DNA of 64,000 bases from Sphingopyxis sp. GW247-27LB (lineage in GTDB: Bacteria; Pseudomonadota; Alphaproteobacteria; Sphingomonadales; Sphingomonadaceae). The notes under the pieces were generated by a model, which made no database searches, was not told the origin of the DNA, and saw only the letters and a list, made by a program, of their open reading frames with translations. A program made the position numbers and the translations under genes. Below, piece after piece: positions 1-7,826 of the stretch (position 1 is its first letter; each line of letters opens with the position of its first letter). Location of the stretch: positions 401,514-465,513 of the forward strand of contig NZ_NIWD01000008.1 in the NCBI RefSeq assembly GCF_002277025.1. The letters run 5' to 3'.

Positions 1-148
1 TATCTTGCGCTGCGCGCGCCTCCGGTCGGGCTACGCCCGCCCTCCGCCGCACGCAGCGCAAGGCGACCCTCAACTAACCGGCATCATATCCGAAAAGGGG
101 GTCCCTCTTCGACGCCGATAGGGGGTCCCTTTTGAACGCCGTTTGACA
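1..148. mobile_element. Terminus of an IS21-like insertion sequence (element continues left of window)
   Basis: Two direct repeats beginning GGGGGTCCCT lie exactly 24 bp apart (97 and 121), followed by a sequence ending in GACA at 148. Read from the other strand the element would begin TGTCAAAC, which fits the TG...CA ends and multiple terminal repeats typical of the IS21 family. An inverted repeat (4-14 with 52-62) inside the element may be the terminator of its last gene. No istA or istB coding sequence is inside the window, so the family call rests on the end structure alone. The tip lies exactly where a serine recombinase reading frame loses homology. Confidence 0.6.
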
Positions 149-217
149 CTCTGCTTGTTCCGGCGTGCTAAACCGCGTGTAGGAATAGAGCTTGGGCATG
201 GGGTAAAGGTGGCGCAT
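149..217 (-). pseudogene. 5' remnant of a large serine recombinase, cut by the IS21-like element
   Basis: From an ATG at 217, preceded by AAGGAG eight bases upstream, the minus strand encodes 23 residues that include LYSYTRFSTPEQA. This matches the N-terminus of resolvase/invertase-type serine recombinases, where Tyr and the Arg and Ser of Y-x-R-x-S are active-site residues. After the Glu codon the frame runs into the IS21-like terminus at 148 and loses similarity, so the protein is destroyed. The gene starts within about 40 bp of the point where comM sequence resumes, the usual place for an integrase relative to its attachment site. The catalytic Ser position and the family subgroup cannot be settled from 23 residues. 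Confidence 0.65.
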
Positions 218-262
218 CGTTGAAGCTCCTTCAAGGGGTCTCCAAGTGCGATACATGCTGAT
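218..262. other. Probable attachment-site junction between integrated element and comM
   Basis: Right of about 255 the sequence is normal comM coding DNA (MLMAGPPGAGKS). Left of it the expected comM codons for the segment before the Walker A loop are absent, and the leader of the recombinase gene appears instead. The exchange point therefore lies near 249-262. The exact crossover and any core repeat cannot be fixed without the other end of the element. Confidence 0.5.
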
Positions 263-1130
263 GGCGGGGCCGCCGGGGGCGGGCAAGTCGCTGATGGCGG
301 CCTGCCTGCCCGGCATCCTGCCCGATCTGACGCCCGCCGAGGCGCTCGAAGTGTCGATGATCGCCTCGGTCGCGGGGACGCTCGAAGGCGGGCGGCTCGT
401 TCGCGCGCGGCCGTTCCGCAGCCCCCACCATTCGGCCTCGATGCCCGCGCTCGTCGGCGGAGGGCTGCGGGTGCGGCCGGGCGAGGTCAGCCTCGCGCAT
501 CTCGGCGTGCTGTTCCTCGACGAGCTCCCGGAGTTTCAGCGCGGGGTGCTCGACAGCCTGCGCCAGCCGCTCGAGACCGGCGAGGTCAGCGTCGCGCGCG
601 CCAATGCCCACGTCACCTTTCCGGCGCGGGTGCAACTCGTCGCGGCGATGAATCCGTGCCGCTGCGGGCATCTGGGCGATCCGGCGCTCGCGTGCAGCCG
701 CGCGCCGCGCTGCGCCGCCGATTATCAGGCCAAGCTGTCGGGGCCGCTGCTCGACCGCATCGACCTGCATGTCGAGGTGCAGGCGGTGAGCGCCGCCGAC
801 CTCGTCCTGCCGCCGCCCGCCGAGGGCAGCGCCGAGGTCGCGGCGCGCGTCGCAGCGGCGCGCGGCGTTCAGACCCGGCGCTACGCCGGGCACAAGGCGC
901 GGACCAACGCCGAGATCGACGGCGAATTGCTCGCAGCGGTCGCGACCCCTGACGAGGCGGGGCGCGCCTTATTGGCGCAAGCGGCCGAGGCGATGCGGCT
1001 CTCAGCGCGCGGCTATACGCGGATGCTGCGCGTCGCGCGGACGATCGCCGACCTCGCGGGGGTCGACACCATCGGCCGCATCCATATCGCCGAAGCGCTC
1101 AGCTACCGGCGGCAGGCGCCGCGCAATTGA
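255..1130 (+). pseudogene. comM: comM/YifB Mg-chelatase-like AAA+ ATPase, 3' fragment
   Basis: The frame encodes the C-terminal ~291 residues of a ComM/YifB-type ATPase, normally about 500 residues. Walker A (GPPGAGKS) comes immediately at the start, Walker B is VLFLDELPEF, the family NPCRCGHLGD segment follows, and the C-terminal Mg_chelatase_C region ends at LSYRRQAPRN. The N-terminal Lon-protease-like domain is missing because foreign DNA adjoins the Walker A codons. A GTG at 246 could open the fused frame but has no convincing ribosome binding site. ComM is a hexameric helicase that promotes branch migration during natural transformation, so loss would mainly affect DNA uptake and recombination. 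The ATPase half looks undecayed, suggesting recent disruption or a rejoinable integration. Confidence 0.85.
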
Positions 1131-1188
1131 GGATGAAGCATTGCGGCCCATCCGCGACTCTTTATCCTGGCCCGCAGAGGAGCGTACA

Positions 1189-1620
1189 TTGTCAGAACCA
1201 ATCAGGGGATCGTGCCTTTGCGGGGCGGTGTCGTTCGCGATCGACGGGAAGATCGGCCCGGCCGGCCAGTGCCATTGCTCGAAATGCCGGAAGGTTTCGG
1301 GGACCGACGGCAATGCCGTCTTCTACACATCGGTCCGCAGCTTTCGCTGGCTGGGCGGCGAGGCGAATATCGCGAGCTTCGCGGTCCCCGGCGGCGCGGG
1401 CTGGACATCCACCTTCTGCCGGACGTGCGGAAGCCCGACGCCGCATCCCGATGCCGAGGGGAAGATCTATTTCGTGCCGGCGGGGCTGCTCGACGACGAC
1501 CCGGGGTTTCGGGGCTATGCGGCGCATATCTTCGTAGGGTCGAAGGCGCCGTGGGTGTGCATCACCGACGGCGCCCCGCAATATGCCGAGGGCTTCGGGT
1601 CGCCCGTCATGCAGGGCTGA
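1189..1620 (+). CDS. GFA/CENP-V family zinc protein
   Basis: The 143-residue product begins LSEPIRGSCLCGAVSF and carries the cysteine layout of the GFA (glutathione-dependent formaldehyde-activating enzyme-like) fold: CLCG near the N-terminus, CHCSKCRK about 20 residues later and CRTCGSP around the middle. These are the structural and catalytic zinc ligands. I chose the TTG at 1189 because GAGGAG lies seven bases upstream; an earlier in-frame TTG at 1141 overlaps the comM end region and lacks a site. Most family members have no proven substrate, so the formaldehyde name should not be taken literally. It is a single gene followed by the SpoIIAA-like gene 56 bp downstream. Confidence 0.85.
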   Translation: MSEPIRGSCLCGAVSFAIDGKIGPAGQCHCSKCRKVSGTDGNAVFYTSVRSFRWLGGEANIASFAVPGGAGWTSTFCRTCGSPTPHPDAEGKIYFVPAGLLDDDPGFRGYAAHIFVGSKAPWVCITDGAPQYAEGFGSPVMQG

Positions 1621-1676
1621 CGGCCTGGCGGGGAACGGCCAGGCGTCCGCCGCGTTTCGGCGGGGAGGAGAAAGCC

Positions 1677-2048
1677 ATGCTCGAGATGATCGACAGCGCG
1701 GATGACGTGATCGCGCTCATCGTTTCGGACCGGATCGGCGGCGATGAACTCGATGCGGTCATGGACCGGCTCGACGGCGCGATGGCGCGGCACGACAAGG
1801 TGCATGTCTTCGTCGAGACGCGCTCGATCGACGGGGTCGAGATCGCGGGGCTCGGTGCCTATATGAAGCGCGCTCTGCCGCTACTCGGCAAGCTCGATCG
1901 TTTCGGCCGCGTCGCCGTGGTTGCCGACCAGGCCTGGATACGCGCCCTGACCAAGATCGAAAGCGCGGTCCTGCCGCATATCGGCTATCGCGTCTTCGAA
2001 CCCGACGCGCGCAAAGAGGCCTTGGACTGGGTTACCGGCGCCGCGTGA
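1677..2048 (+). CDS. SpoIIAA-like (STAS-related) protein
   Basis: This 123-residue soluble protein (MLEMIDSADDVIALIVSDRIGG...) has the pattern of SpoIIAA-like family members: an N-terminal strand pair, a DKVHVFVETRSIDG strand-loop, helix-rich LGAYMKRAL and a final strand RVAVVADQAW. The start is the ATG at 1677 behind GGGGAGGAG. Relatives are small lipid-binding or anti-sigma-antagonist-like proteins of unknown role, and nothing nearby suggests a partner kinase. The gene ends 12 bp before the convergent bactofilin gene. Confidence 0.75.
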   Translation: MLEMIDSADDVIALIVSDRIGGDELDAVMDRLDGAMARHDKVHVFVETRSIDGVEIAGLGAYMKRALPLLGKLDRFGRVAVVADQAWIRALTKIESAVLPHIGYRVFEPDARKEALDWVTGAA

Positions 2049-2060
2049 CGCGCCGCCGGG

Positions 2061-2549
2061 TCAGAGACCGACCGACTTGTTCTCGACGACTTCGAGCGGC
2101 GGCGGGGCCTTGACCGCGGCCGGCGCGGCGCCGTGGCGGCGGTGCGACAGCTTGCCGTCGACCTTGCCGCCATTCTCGATCGTGATCGTTTCGTAGACGA
2201 CGTCGCCGGTGATCCGCGCGCTCGCGTGGATGATCAGCGTCTTGGCCTCGATCGACCCGTCGACCAGCCCCGCGATCTTCGCGGTCTCGGCGACGATCGC
2301 GCCCTTGACCTCGCTCGCCTCGCCCTGGACGAGGTTCGCGCATTTGAGGTCGCCCTCGATCTTGCCGTCGACGTGGAGGTCGACGCTCGCGGCGACGTTG
2401 CCGGTGATGACGACGTCCGACCCGATGATCGAGAAGGTCGTATGGCGGGCGCCGGTCGCCATCTTAGCGGGCTGCGACTGCGCTGCCGGCATGGGCGCGG
2501 GCGAGGGCACCGACTCGCTGTCGGGCATCGGCTTTGACTTCGAGAACAT
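2061..2549 (-). CDS. Bactofilin (polymer-forming cytoskeletal protein)
   Basis: 162 residues. After a Pro/Ser-rich N-terminal tail of about 35 residues comes the beta-helical bactofilin core, seen as repeated short strands (TFSIIGSDVVITGNV, VDLHVDGKIEGDLKC, EVKGAIVAETAKIAGLVDGSIEAKTL). The C-terminal tail is disordered. Bactofilins form nucleotide-independent filaments under the inner membrane and position cell-wall enzymes. The first 86 bases overlap the 3' end of the upstream M23 peptidase gene in another frame, so the pair is almost certainly co-translated. The same pairing of LytM peptidase and bactofilin is widespread in proteobacteria and supports a joint role in local peptidoglycan remodelling. 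Confidence 0.9.
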   Translation of the reverse strand: MFSKSKPMPDSESVPSPAPMPAAQSQPAKMATGARHTTFSIIGSDVVITGNVAASVDLHVDGKIEGDLKCANLVQGEASEVKGAIVAETAKIAGLVDGSIEAKTLIIHASARITGDVVYETITIENGGKVDGKLSHRRHGAAPAAVKAPPPLEVVENKSVGL

Positions 2550-3675
2550 CGGCTTTGGCCTCCAGGAAGCGGCGCGGATTGACCGCGACGCCGTTCAAAC
2601 GGACTTCGAAATGCAGGTGGCTGCCGGTCGAGCGGCCGGTCGAGCCCATCTTGGCGATCTGCTGCCCCGCGGCGACGCGCGCGCCGACCGAGGTGTTGAA
2701 GCCGGACAGGTGGGCGTAGCGGGTCATGATGCCCTGACCATGATCGACCTCGACGACATTGCCATAGCCCGAACGGCGACCGACGAAGGCGACCTTGCCC
2801 GGGGCGGCGGCGAGGATCGGGGTGCCGAGCGGGCCGGGGAAATCGAGCCCCGCGTGCATCGCGCTCGCGCCGGTGAAGGGGTCGTGGCGATAGCCGTAGC
2901 TCGACGAGAGCATCAGCACATGCGCGGGCTGCCCCGAGGGGATGGCGACGAGAGTGCGTTCGAGCACCTCCATGCGGAACAGCGCGCCTTCGAGCGCGGC
3001 GAAGCTCTTGCCCAGCGCGCCCGCGCGGCCGATGCGGCCGCGCCAGGGGATGAAGGGACCGCCCTGTCCGGTGCTCGCCTTGCGGACCAGCGATTTGGGG
3101 TCGAGCCCGAGCTTGGCGACCGCGCCTTCGGCCTTGCCCGCGCGCGCGTTGACCGCCGCGAGCAGGCGCGCCGAAAAGGCCTCCTGCCGCGCTTCGAGCC
3201 GCGCGAGCACCTGCGCCTCGGGGGGCAGGCGCGGATCGGCCGCGCTGGTTTCGAGCGGCTTGGCCGCCGCGTCCGCCGCACCGGCCTTGGCGTCGGCGGG
3301 GAGCGGCTCGGCGCCGAAATAGGTTTTCTGCCAATCCTCGAGCTGCGCCTGGCGTTCGTCGAGGTCGGCGGCGATCTCGCCGATGCGGTCGCGATATTTG
3401 GCGATGCGCGCTTCGGCGGCGGCCGCGGCGGCTTCCTTCTGCGCGACCTCGGCGCGTTCGCCGGCGGTCAGGAGCTGATTGACGAAGATCGTGAGCGTGG
3501 CGCCGGCCCAGACGAGCAGCACCGCGCCTGCGATCAGCGCGACGCGCTTTTGCCAGACGGCGCTCACGCGCAGGAAGCGGACGTGTCCGTGCGTGCGTAC
3601 GAAGATTTCATGGTCCTGAAACAGCGCGTTGAAGCGCTGGCGCCAACGGCGCAGACCGGTCGATTGCGAAGACAA
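2464..3675 (-). CDS. M23 (LytM) metallopeptidase, membrane anchored
   Basis: 403 residues: a short basic cytoplasmic N-terminus, one transmembrane segment (about 45-68, VALIAGAVLLVWAGATLTIFV), an Ala/Glu-rich coiled coil (about 75-130), and a C-terminal LytM domain (about 250-365). The zinc ligands are intact: HAGLDFPG supplies the first His and Asp, and HLHFEV the HxH. It should therefore be an active periplasmic endopeptidase that cuts peptidoglycan cross-links. The start is the ATG at 3675. The gene overlaps the downstream bactofilin gene by 86 bases. Coiled-coil M23 enzymes of this layout (DipM/LmdC/EnvC relatives) act in division or shape. Confidence 0.9.
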   Translation of the reverse strand: MSSQSTGLRRWRQRFNALFQDHEIFVRTHGHVRFLRVSAVWQKRVALIAGAVLLVWAGATLTIFVNQLLTAGERAEVAQKEAAAAAAEARIAKYRDRIGEIAADLDERQAQLEDWQKTYFGAEPLPADAKAGAADAAAKPLETSAADPRLPPEAQVLARLEARQEAFSARLLAAVNARAGKAEGAVAKLGLDPKSLVRKASTGQGGPFIPWRGRIGRAGALGKSFAALEGALFRMEVLERTLVAIPSGQPAHVLMLSSSYGYRHDPFTGASAMHAGLDFPGPLGTPILAAAPGKVAFVGRRSGYGNVVEVDHGQGIMTRYAHLSGFNTSVGARVAAGQQIAKMGSTGRSTGSHLHFEVRLNGVAVNPRRFLEAKADVLEVKADARQRVGALARAHAGSAVAAR

Positions 3676-3947
3676 GTAACGACCCCGTCTTTTGTTCTGA
3701 TGGAGCCCTCCGCCCCGACGTGAAGCGCGCTTTACCAGCGGTGTCAGCCCAGCGCGAATCTTTGCGCCCCGACTCGGGCTGAATCGAAAGGGGGATGCGA
3801 TGAGTCGTGAAAAACTGCCAAAATGGTGACTTTTCCGCCGAAAATCGCAGCGCGAATCGCGAACGTACAGGCGTCGAGTAGAGGGTGTCCGCCGCCATCG
3901 TTGACGGCTTGCTTACCATTTCGGGCTAGGCGGAGCGGGTGACGCAC

Positions 3948-5339
3948 ATGCCCAACCTTTCCGCAGCGATCGACGCGGCGGACGCCGGCCCCGCCGCCCG
4001 CGAGACGCGGCCGCGTTCGGCGGTCAGCGCAGGCGTCGGCATCGTCGGGCTGATCGGCCTCTTCTCCTATCTGCTGATCGCGCGTTATGCGCCCGAGATC
4101 GCGGCGTTTCTGGGCATCGACTGGGGCGGCCGGGGGCGGATGGACGGCCCCGTATCGGCGATCGCGAGCGTGCTCGCCTGCGGCGTTCCGATGGTGCTCT
4201 GGTCGCTGTTCGTCGACAAGGTGCACCGCAATCCGTCGACCGGGATCGACTGGTCGCTGCGCCGGCCTTGGCGCGAGACGCTCGACATCAGCCTGACCAA
4301 GCTCGCGGGCCTCTGGGCGACCTGGGGGCTGATCGCGCTCGGTTATGCGACGATGCGCTATTACTGGTCGGGGCAATATGAATTTTCGATGGAGCTGCTC
4401 GCGCGCGTCGCGCCGTGGCTGCTGCTCGTCTCGGTCCCCTATATGCTGTGGCTCGACCGCCGCCTGGTCGATCCGCGCGACGGCTGCTACGCCTTCGGCC
4501 GCTGGCTCATTGCGCCCGGTGCGCCGGTCGATGGCCGCGCGATCGGCCATCATTTCCGCGCCTGGGCGGTGAAGGGTTTCTTCACCGCTTTCATGCTGTC
4601 GATCGTGCCGGGCAATTTCTCGTCGCTGGTCAGCGTGTCGATGAGCGAGGTGCTGGCGAACCCCTATATGACCGGGCTGTGGACGATCAATCTTCTCTAT
4701 CTGGTCGACGTCCATATCGCGACCGTCGGCTATATTTTGACGTTGAAGCCGCTCGACGCGCACATCCGCACCGCCAATCCCTACGGCATGGCATGGGTCG
4801 CGGCGCTGATCTGCTATCCGCCCTTCATCCTGATGAACGGCGGCCCGCTCGACTATCAGGTCGGCGGGGCGGACTGGGGCTATTGGCTCGCGGGTCACGA
4901 CACGCTGATGGCGGTCTGGGGCGCGCTGCTCGTCGGCCTGATCGCCGTCTACGCCTGGGCGACGATGGCGTTCGGCATCCGCTTTTCGAACCTGACGCAC
5001 CGCGGCGTGATCACCCACGGCCCTTATGCCTTGACGCGTCACCCCGCCTATATCTCGAAGAATCTGAGCTGGTGGGTCGGCTCGCTGCCCTTCCTCGTCA
5101 CCAGCGGCGGCTGGGTCGAGGGCGCGCGCAACACGGCGCTCCTCGCATTGGTCAGCAGCGTCTATTACTGGCGCGCGAAGACCGAGGAAAAGCATCTGCT
5201 CGCCGATCCCGCCTATCAGGCCTATTGGAGCTGGGCGCAGAAAAACGCGCTGGTGCCGCGGCTTTTCGCAAAGCTGACGGGACGGAGCGCGCCGCTGATC
5301 CGGCTCGAACCCGATTCGCGCGTGGGGCCGGTCGCCTAG
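3948..5339 (+). CDS. Isoprenylcysteine methyltransferase (ICMT)-like polytopic membrane protein
   Basis: A polytopic membrane protein of about 463 residues with roughly ten hydrophobic segments. Near the C-terminus it has the ICMT/PEMT-type signature (HGPYALTRHPAYISKNLSWW) followed by KTEEKHLL..PAYQAYW, the SAM-binding region of membrane methyltransferases. ICMT itself is about 200-300 residues, so this belongs to a long bacterial version with extra N-terminal membrane helices; its substrate (lipid, isoprenoid or thiol) is unknown. I prefer the ATG at 3948; an in-frame GTG at 3939 is possible. The gene diverges from the M23 peptidase across 272 bp. Confidence 0.7.
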   Translation: MPNLSAAIDAADAGPAARETRPRSAVSAGVGIVGLIGLFSYLLIARYAPEIAAFLGIDWGGRGRMDGPVSAIASVLACGVPMVLWSLFVDKVHRNPSTGIDWSLRRPWRETLDISLTKLAGLWATWGLIALGYATMRYYWSGQYEFSMELLARVAPWLLLVSVPYMLWLDRRLVDPRDGCYAFGRWLIAPGAPVDGRAIGHHFRAWAVKGFFTAFMLSIVPGNFSSLVSVSMSEVLANPYMTGLWTINLLYLVDVHIATVGYILTLKPLDAHIRTANPYGMAWVAALICYPPFILMNGGPLDYQVGGADWGYWLAGHDTLMAVWGALLVGLIAVYAWATMAFGIRFSNLTHRGVITHGPYALTRHPAYISKNLSWWVGSLPFLVTSGGWVEGARNTALLALVSSVYYWRAKTEEKHLLADPAYQAYWSWAQKNALVPRLFAKLTGRSAPLIRLEPDSRVGPVA

Positions 5340-5487
5340 CCGCACGGCCGCCGAACGGACGGCACACTCCGGAAATTGCGGGAATGGCGGTCTTGCGCGG
5401 TCGGATTTGCGCCGTTACGGGACTCCTCGTCTTCGAAACTAGCGGGCTGTTGCCCGCCAAGTCGAAGGCCAAAGGAGAGAAAAGTCG

Positions 5488-5970
5488 ATGAAATCCCCTC
5501 TTGCGGCGTCGTTCGGCGCCCTGTTGCTGCTCGCCGGCTGTTCGGGCCAACCCCAGTCCGAAGCCAAAACCCCCGAAACCAAGACCGCGGTCGACGAAAA
5601 GAAGCTGCCCGACACCGGCGGCGGCGAACCGATCGAATTGAGCGCGATCGAAAAGGGCGAACTGCTGCGCCTCGACGGCGACCATGAATGCAGCTTCACC
5701 ATCAAGGGCCAGTCGGGTCCGGCGCTCGTCGCCAAGGCCAGCATCGGCGACGACGAGCTCGCCTCGGGCGCCTACAAGATCGGCGGCAAGGTGCTGCGCG
5801 TCGCGGGCTCGGGCGGCTTCAAGGCGCTCGAAAAGGGCATGGAGCTCTCGGGTCCCGGCATGAAGCTGGCGGTCAAGCCGGCCGAAGGGTCCGAGGTCGC
5901 GACGCTCACCGCGCAGCGCACCTATGGCGGCGAACGCAGCTATGAGGGCGCGTGGGCCTGCAAGGCCTGA
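5488..5970 (+). CDS. Putative lipoprotein of unknown function
   Basis: 160 residues. The N-terminus has a lipoprotein signal with lipobox LLAGC (Cys about 18), followed by a charged linker rich in Glu, Thr and Lys. The rest is a small beta-rich domain with two further cysteines (HECSF near 70, AWACKA at the end) that could form a disulfide. The start ATG at 5488 has AAAGGAGAG upstream. I do not recognise the family. It ends nine bases before the convergent MaoC gene. Confidence 0.7.
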   Translation: MKSPLAASFGALLLLAGCSGQPQSEAKTPETKTAVDEKKLPDTGGGEPIELSAIEKGELLRLDGDHECSFTIKGQSGPALVAKASIGDDELASGAYKIGGKVLRVAGSGGFKALEKGMELSGPGMKLAVKPAEGSEVATLTAQRTYGGERSYEGAWACKA

Positions 5971-5979
5971 GCCTGAACC

Positions 5980-6438
5980 CTATCGATCGACGCCGGGCTC
6001 GCGGACGCGGATGAGGCCGGTCGAGCGCATCGTCATCACCGGCTCGTCATGCTGGTTGAAGACGGTGAGCTTCGACTGGAACAATCCCATCTCGGGCCGG
6101 CTTTTCGATCGCCTCTTGTCGAGCACTTCGGTCTCGCAGCGCAGCGTGTCGCCGGGATAGACGGGCTTCAGCCAACGAAGTTCGTCGATCCCCGGCGAGC
6201 CGAGGCTCGCCTGCTCGCGCGCTTTCATATTGTCGGCGAGCATCCGCATCGTCATCGACCCGGTGTGCCAGCCGCTCGCCGACAGCCGCCCGAAATGCGT
6301 CGCGGCCGCTGCCGCATCGTCGAGGTGGAAAGGCTGCGGGTCGAACTGGCTCGCGAAGTCGATCACCTCCTCGCGCGTGACGCGCTTGCTTCCGAAGCGC
6401 TCGGTCGCGCCGACCTCGATATCTTCATAATAGAGCAT
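5980..6438 (-). CDS. MaoC-like hot-dog fold dehydratase
   Basis: 152 residues starting MLYYEDIEVGATERFGSKRVT. The hydratase-2 motif is visible around residues 29-43: DFASQFDPQPFHLDD, with the catalytic Asp and His of the R-specific enoyl-CoA hydratase family. The later GDTLRCETEVLDKR and GLIRVREPG strands complete a single hot-dog domain. Such proteins hydrate trans-2-enoyl-CoA thioesters, or sometimes bind related acyl groups. The frame is open 12 codons further upstream, but the Met at 6438 matches the usual family start. It stands alone, so the substrate cannot be inferred. Confidence 0.85.
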   Translation of the reverse strand: MLYYEDIEVGATERFGSKRVTREEVIDFASQFDPQPFHLDDAAAAATHFGRLSASGWHTGSMTMRMLADNMKAREQASLGSPGIDELRWLKPVYPGDTLRCETEVLDKRRSKSRPEMGLFQSKLTVFNQHDEPVMTMRSTGLIRVREPGVDR

Positions 6439-6479
6439 GGCGATCCTATGGCGCGCCGGGGCCGGCGAAGGCAAGCGGC

Positions 6480-7691
6480 CTAATGCGCGATCCGCTTCGC
6501 GAGGGCGCCCGTCGCGTCGCTCGGCAGCGGCGCGACGCCGATCAGCGTCATCAGCAGCGGATAGACCTCGATATTGTCGACGATGCCGATATCGCCCTTG
6601 AGGCCGGTGTTGGCGGCGACGAACAGCGCCAGCATGTCGGGGTCCTGATTGTCATAGCCGTGCGCGCCGCCCGCGATCGGCCATTCGGGCTCGCCCGCGA
6701 TGATCGACCAGCCGGGCTCGGCGATGCAGATGATCGCGGCGACGCGCGGGTTGCGGCCGTAGTGGAGGCGCGCGGGCAGATCCTCGCGGCGGCGGCAATC
6801 CATATGGTCGTGCGGCTTCAGCAGCGCCGCGAACACGCGGTCGTCGGTCGCCGCCGCGGGCTCGATCGCGGCATAGGGGCCGGTCTCGACCGCGATGATG
6901 CTGGGAAGGTCGATCAGGTCGGCGAGCTGGATCACGCGCGCCGCGTCGACCGCGCGCATTCCATGGTCGGCGACGACCAGCAGGCGCACGGGCTGGCCCA
7001 GCGCGTCGAGCCCCGCGACAAGCTCGCCGAGGCGGCTGTCGACCTCGGCGATCGCGGCGTTCACCTCGGCGCTGTCGGGGCCGAAGCGATGGCCGGCGGT
7101 ATCGACGATGTCGAAATAGAGGGTGACGAAGGCGGGGCGGATCGCCGCCGGCCGGCGCATCCAGTCGAGCACGGTGTTGACGCGCTGGGCGCCCGAGACA
7201 TGCTGGTCGAAACGCAGCCAGTCGGGCGGCCGGGCGCCGTGGATGTCGACCTCGCTGCCCGGCCAGAACATCGTCGCGCTGCGCACCCCGGCCTTTTCGG
7301 CGGTGACCCAAGCCGGCTCGGCTTCGTCCCACCAGAAGCGGTCGAGCGACTGCTTCGCATCGCCGAGGCTGAAGATCTGGTCGGGGCGGCGCGGGTCGAT
7401 CATCCGGTTGCCGACGATGCCGTTGGTGTCGGGCCGCTTGCCGGTGACGATCGCGTAATGATTGGGGAAGGTCTTGGTCGGAAAGGAGGGGCGCAGCTTG
7501 CCGTGCGCGCCCTCGGCGGCGAGCCGCGACAGGTTCGGCGTGAGGCCGCGGTCCAGATAATCGGCGCGGAACCCGTCGATCGAGATGAGGATGGTGACGG
7601 GCTGGCGGTCACCGTCTTCCCCGGCCCGCAGCGGCGCGGCGGCGAGGAAGACAAGGGTGAGGATCAGCGAGACGATTCGGGTCATGGTCAT
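6480..7691 (-). CDS. Exported type I phosphodiesterase/nucleotide pyrophosphatase (NPP family)
   Basis: 403 residues with a signal peptide ending near PLRAG. The alkaline-phosphatase-superfamily core follows: SIDGFRADYL supplies the first metal Asp, PTKTFPNHYAIVTG carries the Thr nucleophile of NPP enzymes, DIVDTAGHRFGP the second Asp/His pair, and VADHGM the last Asp-His pair, with a final His in GAHGYDN. All metal ligands seem present. Members hydrolyse nucleotide and phosphodiester bonds in the periplasm, consistent with phosphate scavenging alongside phoD, phoX and phytase in this window. The reading frame stays open far upstream, but only the Met at 7691 gives a signal sequence. Confidence 0.88.
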   Translation of the reverse strand: MTMTRIVSLILTLVFLAAAPLRAGEDGDRQPVTILISIDGFRADYLDRGLTPNLSRLAAEGAHGKLRPSFPTKTFPNHYAIVTGKRPDTNGIVGNRMIDPRRPDQIFSLGDAKQSLDRFWWDEAEPAWVTAEKAGVRSATMFWPGSEVDIHGARPPDWLRFDQHVSGAQRVNTVLDWMRRPAAIRPAFVTLYFDIVDTAGHRFGPDSAEVNAAIAEVDSRLGELVAGLDALGQPVRLLVVADHGMRAVDAARVIQLADLIDLPSIIAVETGPYAAIEPAAATDDRVFAALLKPHDHMDCRRREDLPARLHYGRNPRVAAIICIAEPGWSIIAGEPEWPIAGGAHGYDNQDPDMLALFVAANTGLKGDIGIVDNIEVYPLLMTLIGVAPLPSDATGALAKRIAH

Positions 7692-7826
7692 GCCGCTAGG
7701 ATGGGCGGATGACAGCGCGGCGACAAGTCGTGCGTCGCCGCGCGCGCGCCGTCGGTCGGAAATTTCCTTGCATTTCTTGGGGCTGGATGGTGCACCGGTT
7801 CCCATCGCAAAAAGGGGAAGCCAGAA

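Noticed and set aside
7709..7727. Possible PHO box before the phosphodiesterase gene
   Set aside because: One half (CTGTCAT) is perfect but the other (TTGTCGC) is poor and the site lies only about 18 bp from the start codon.
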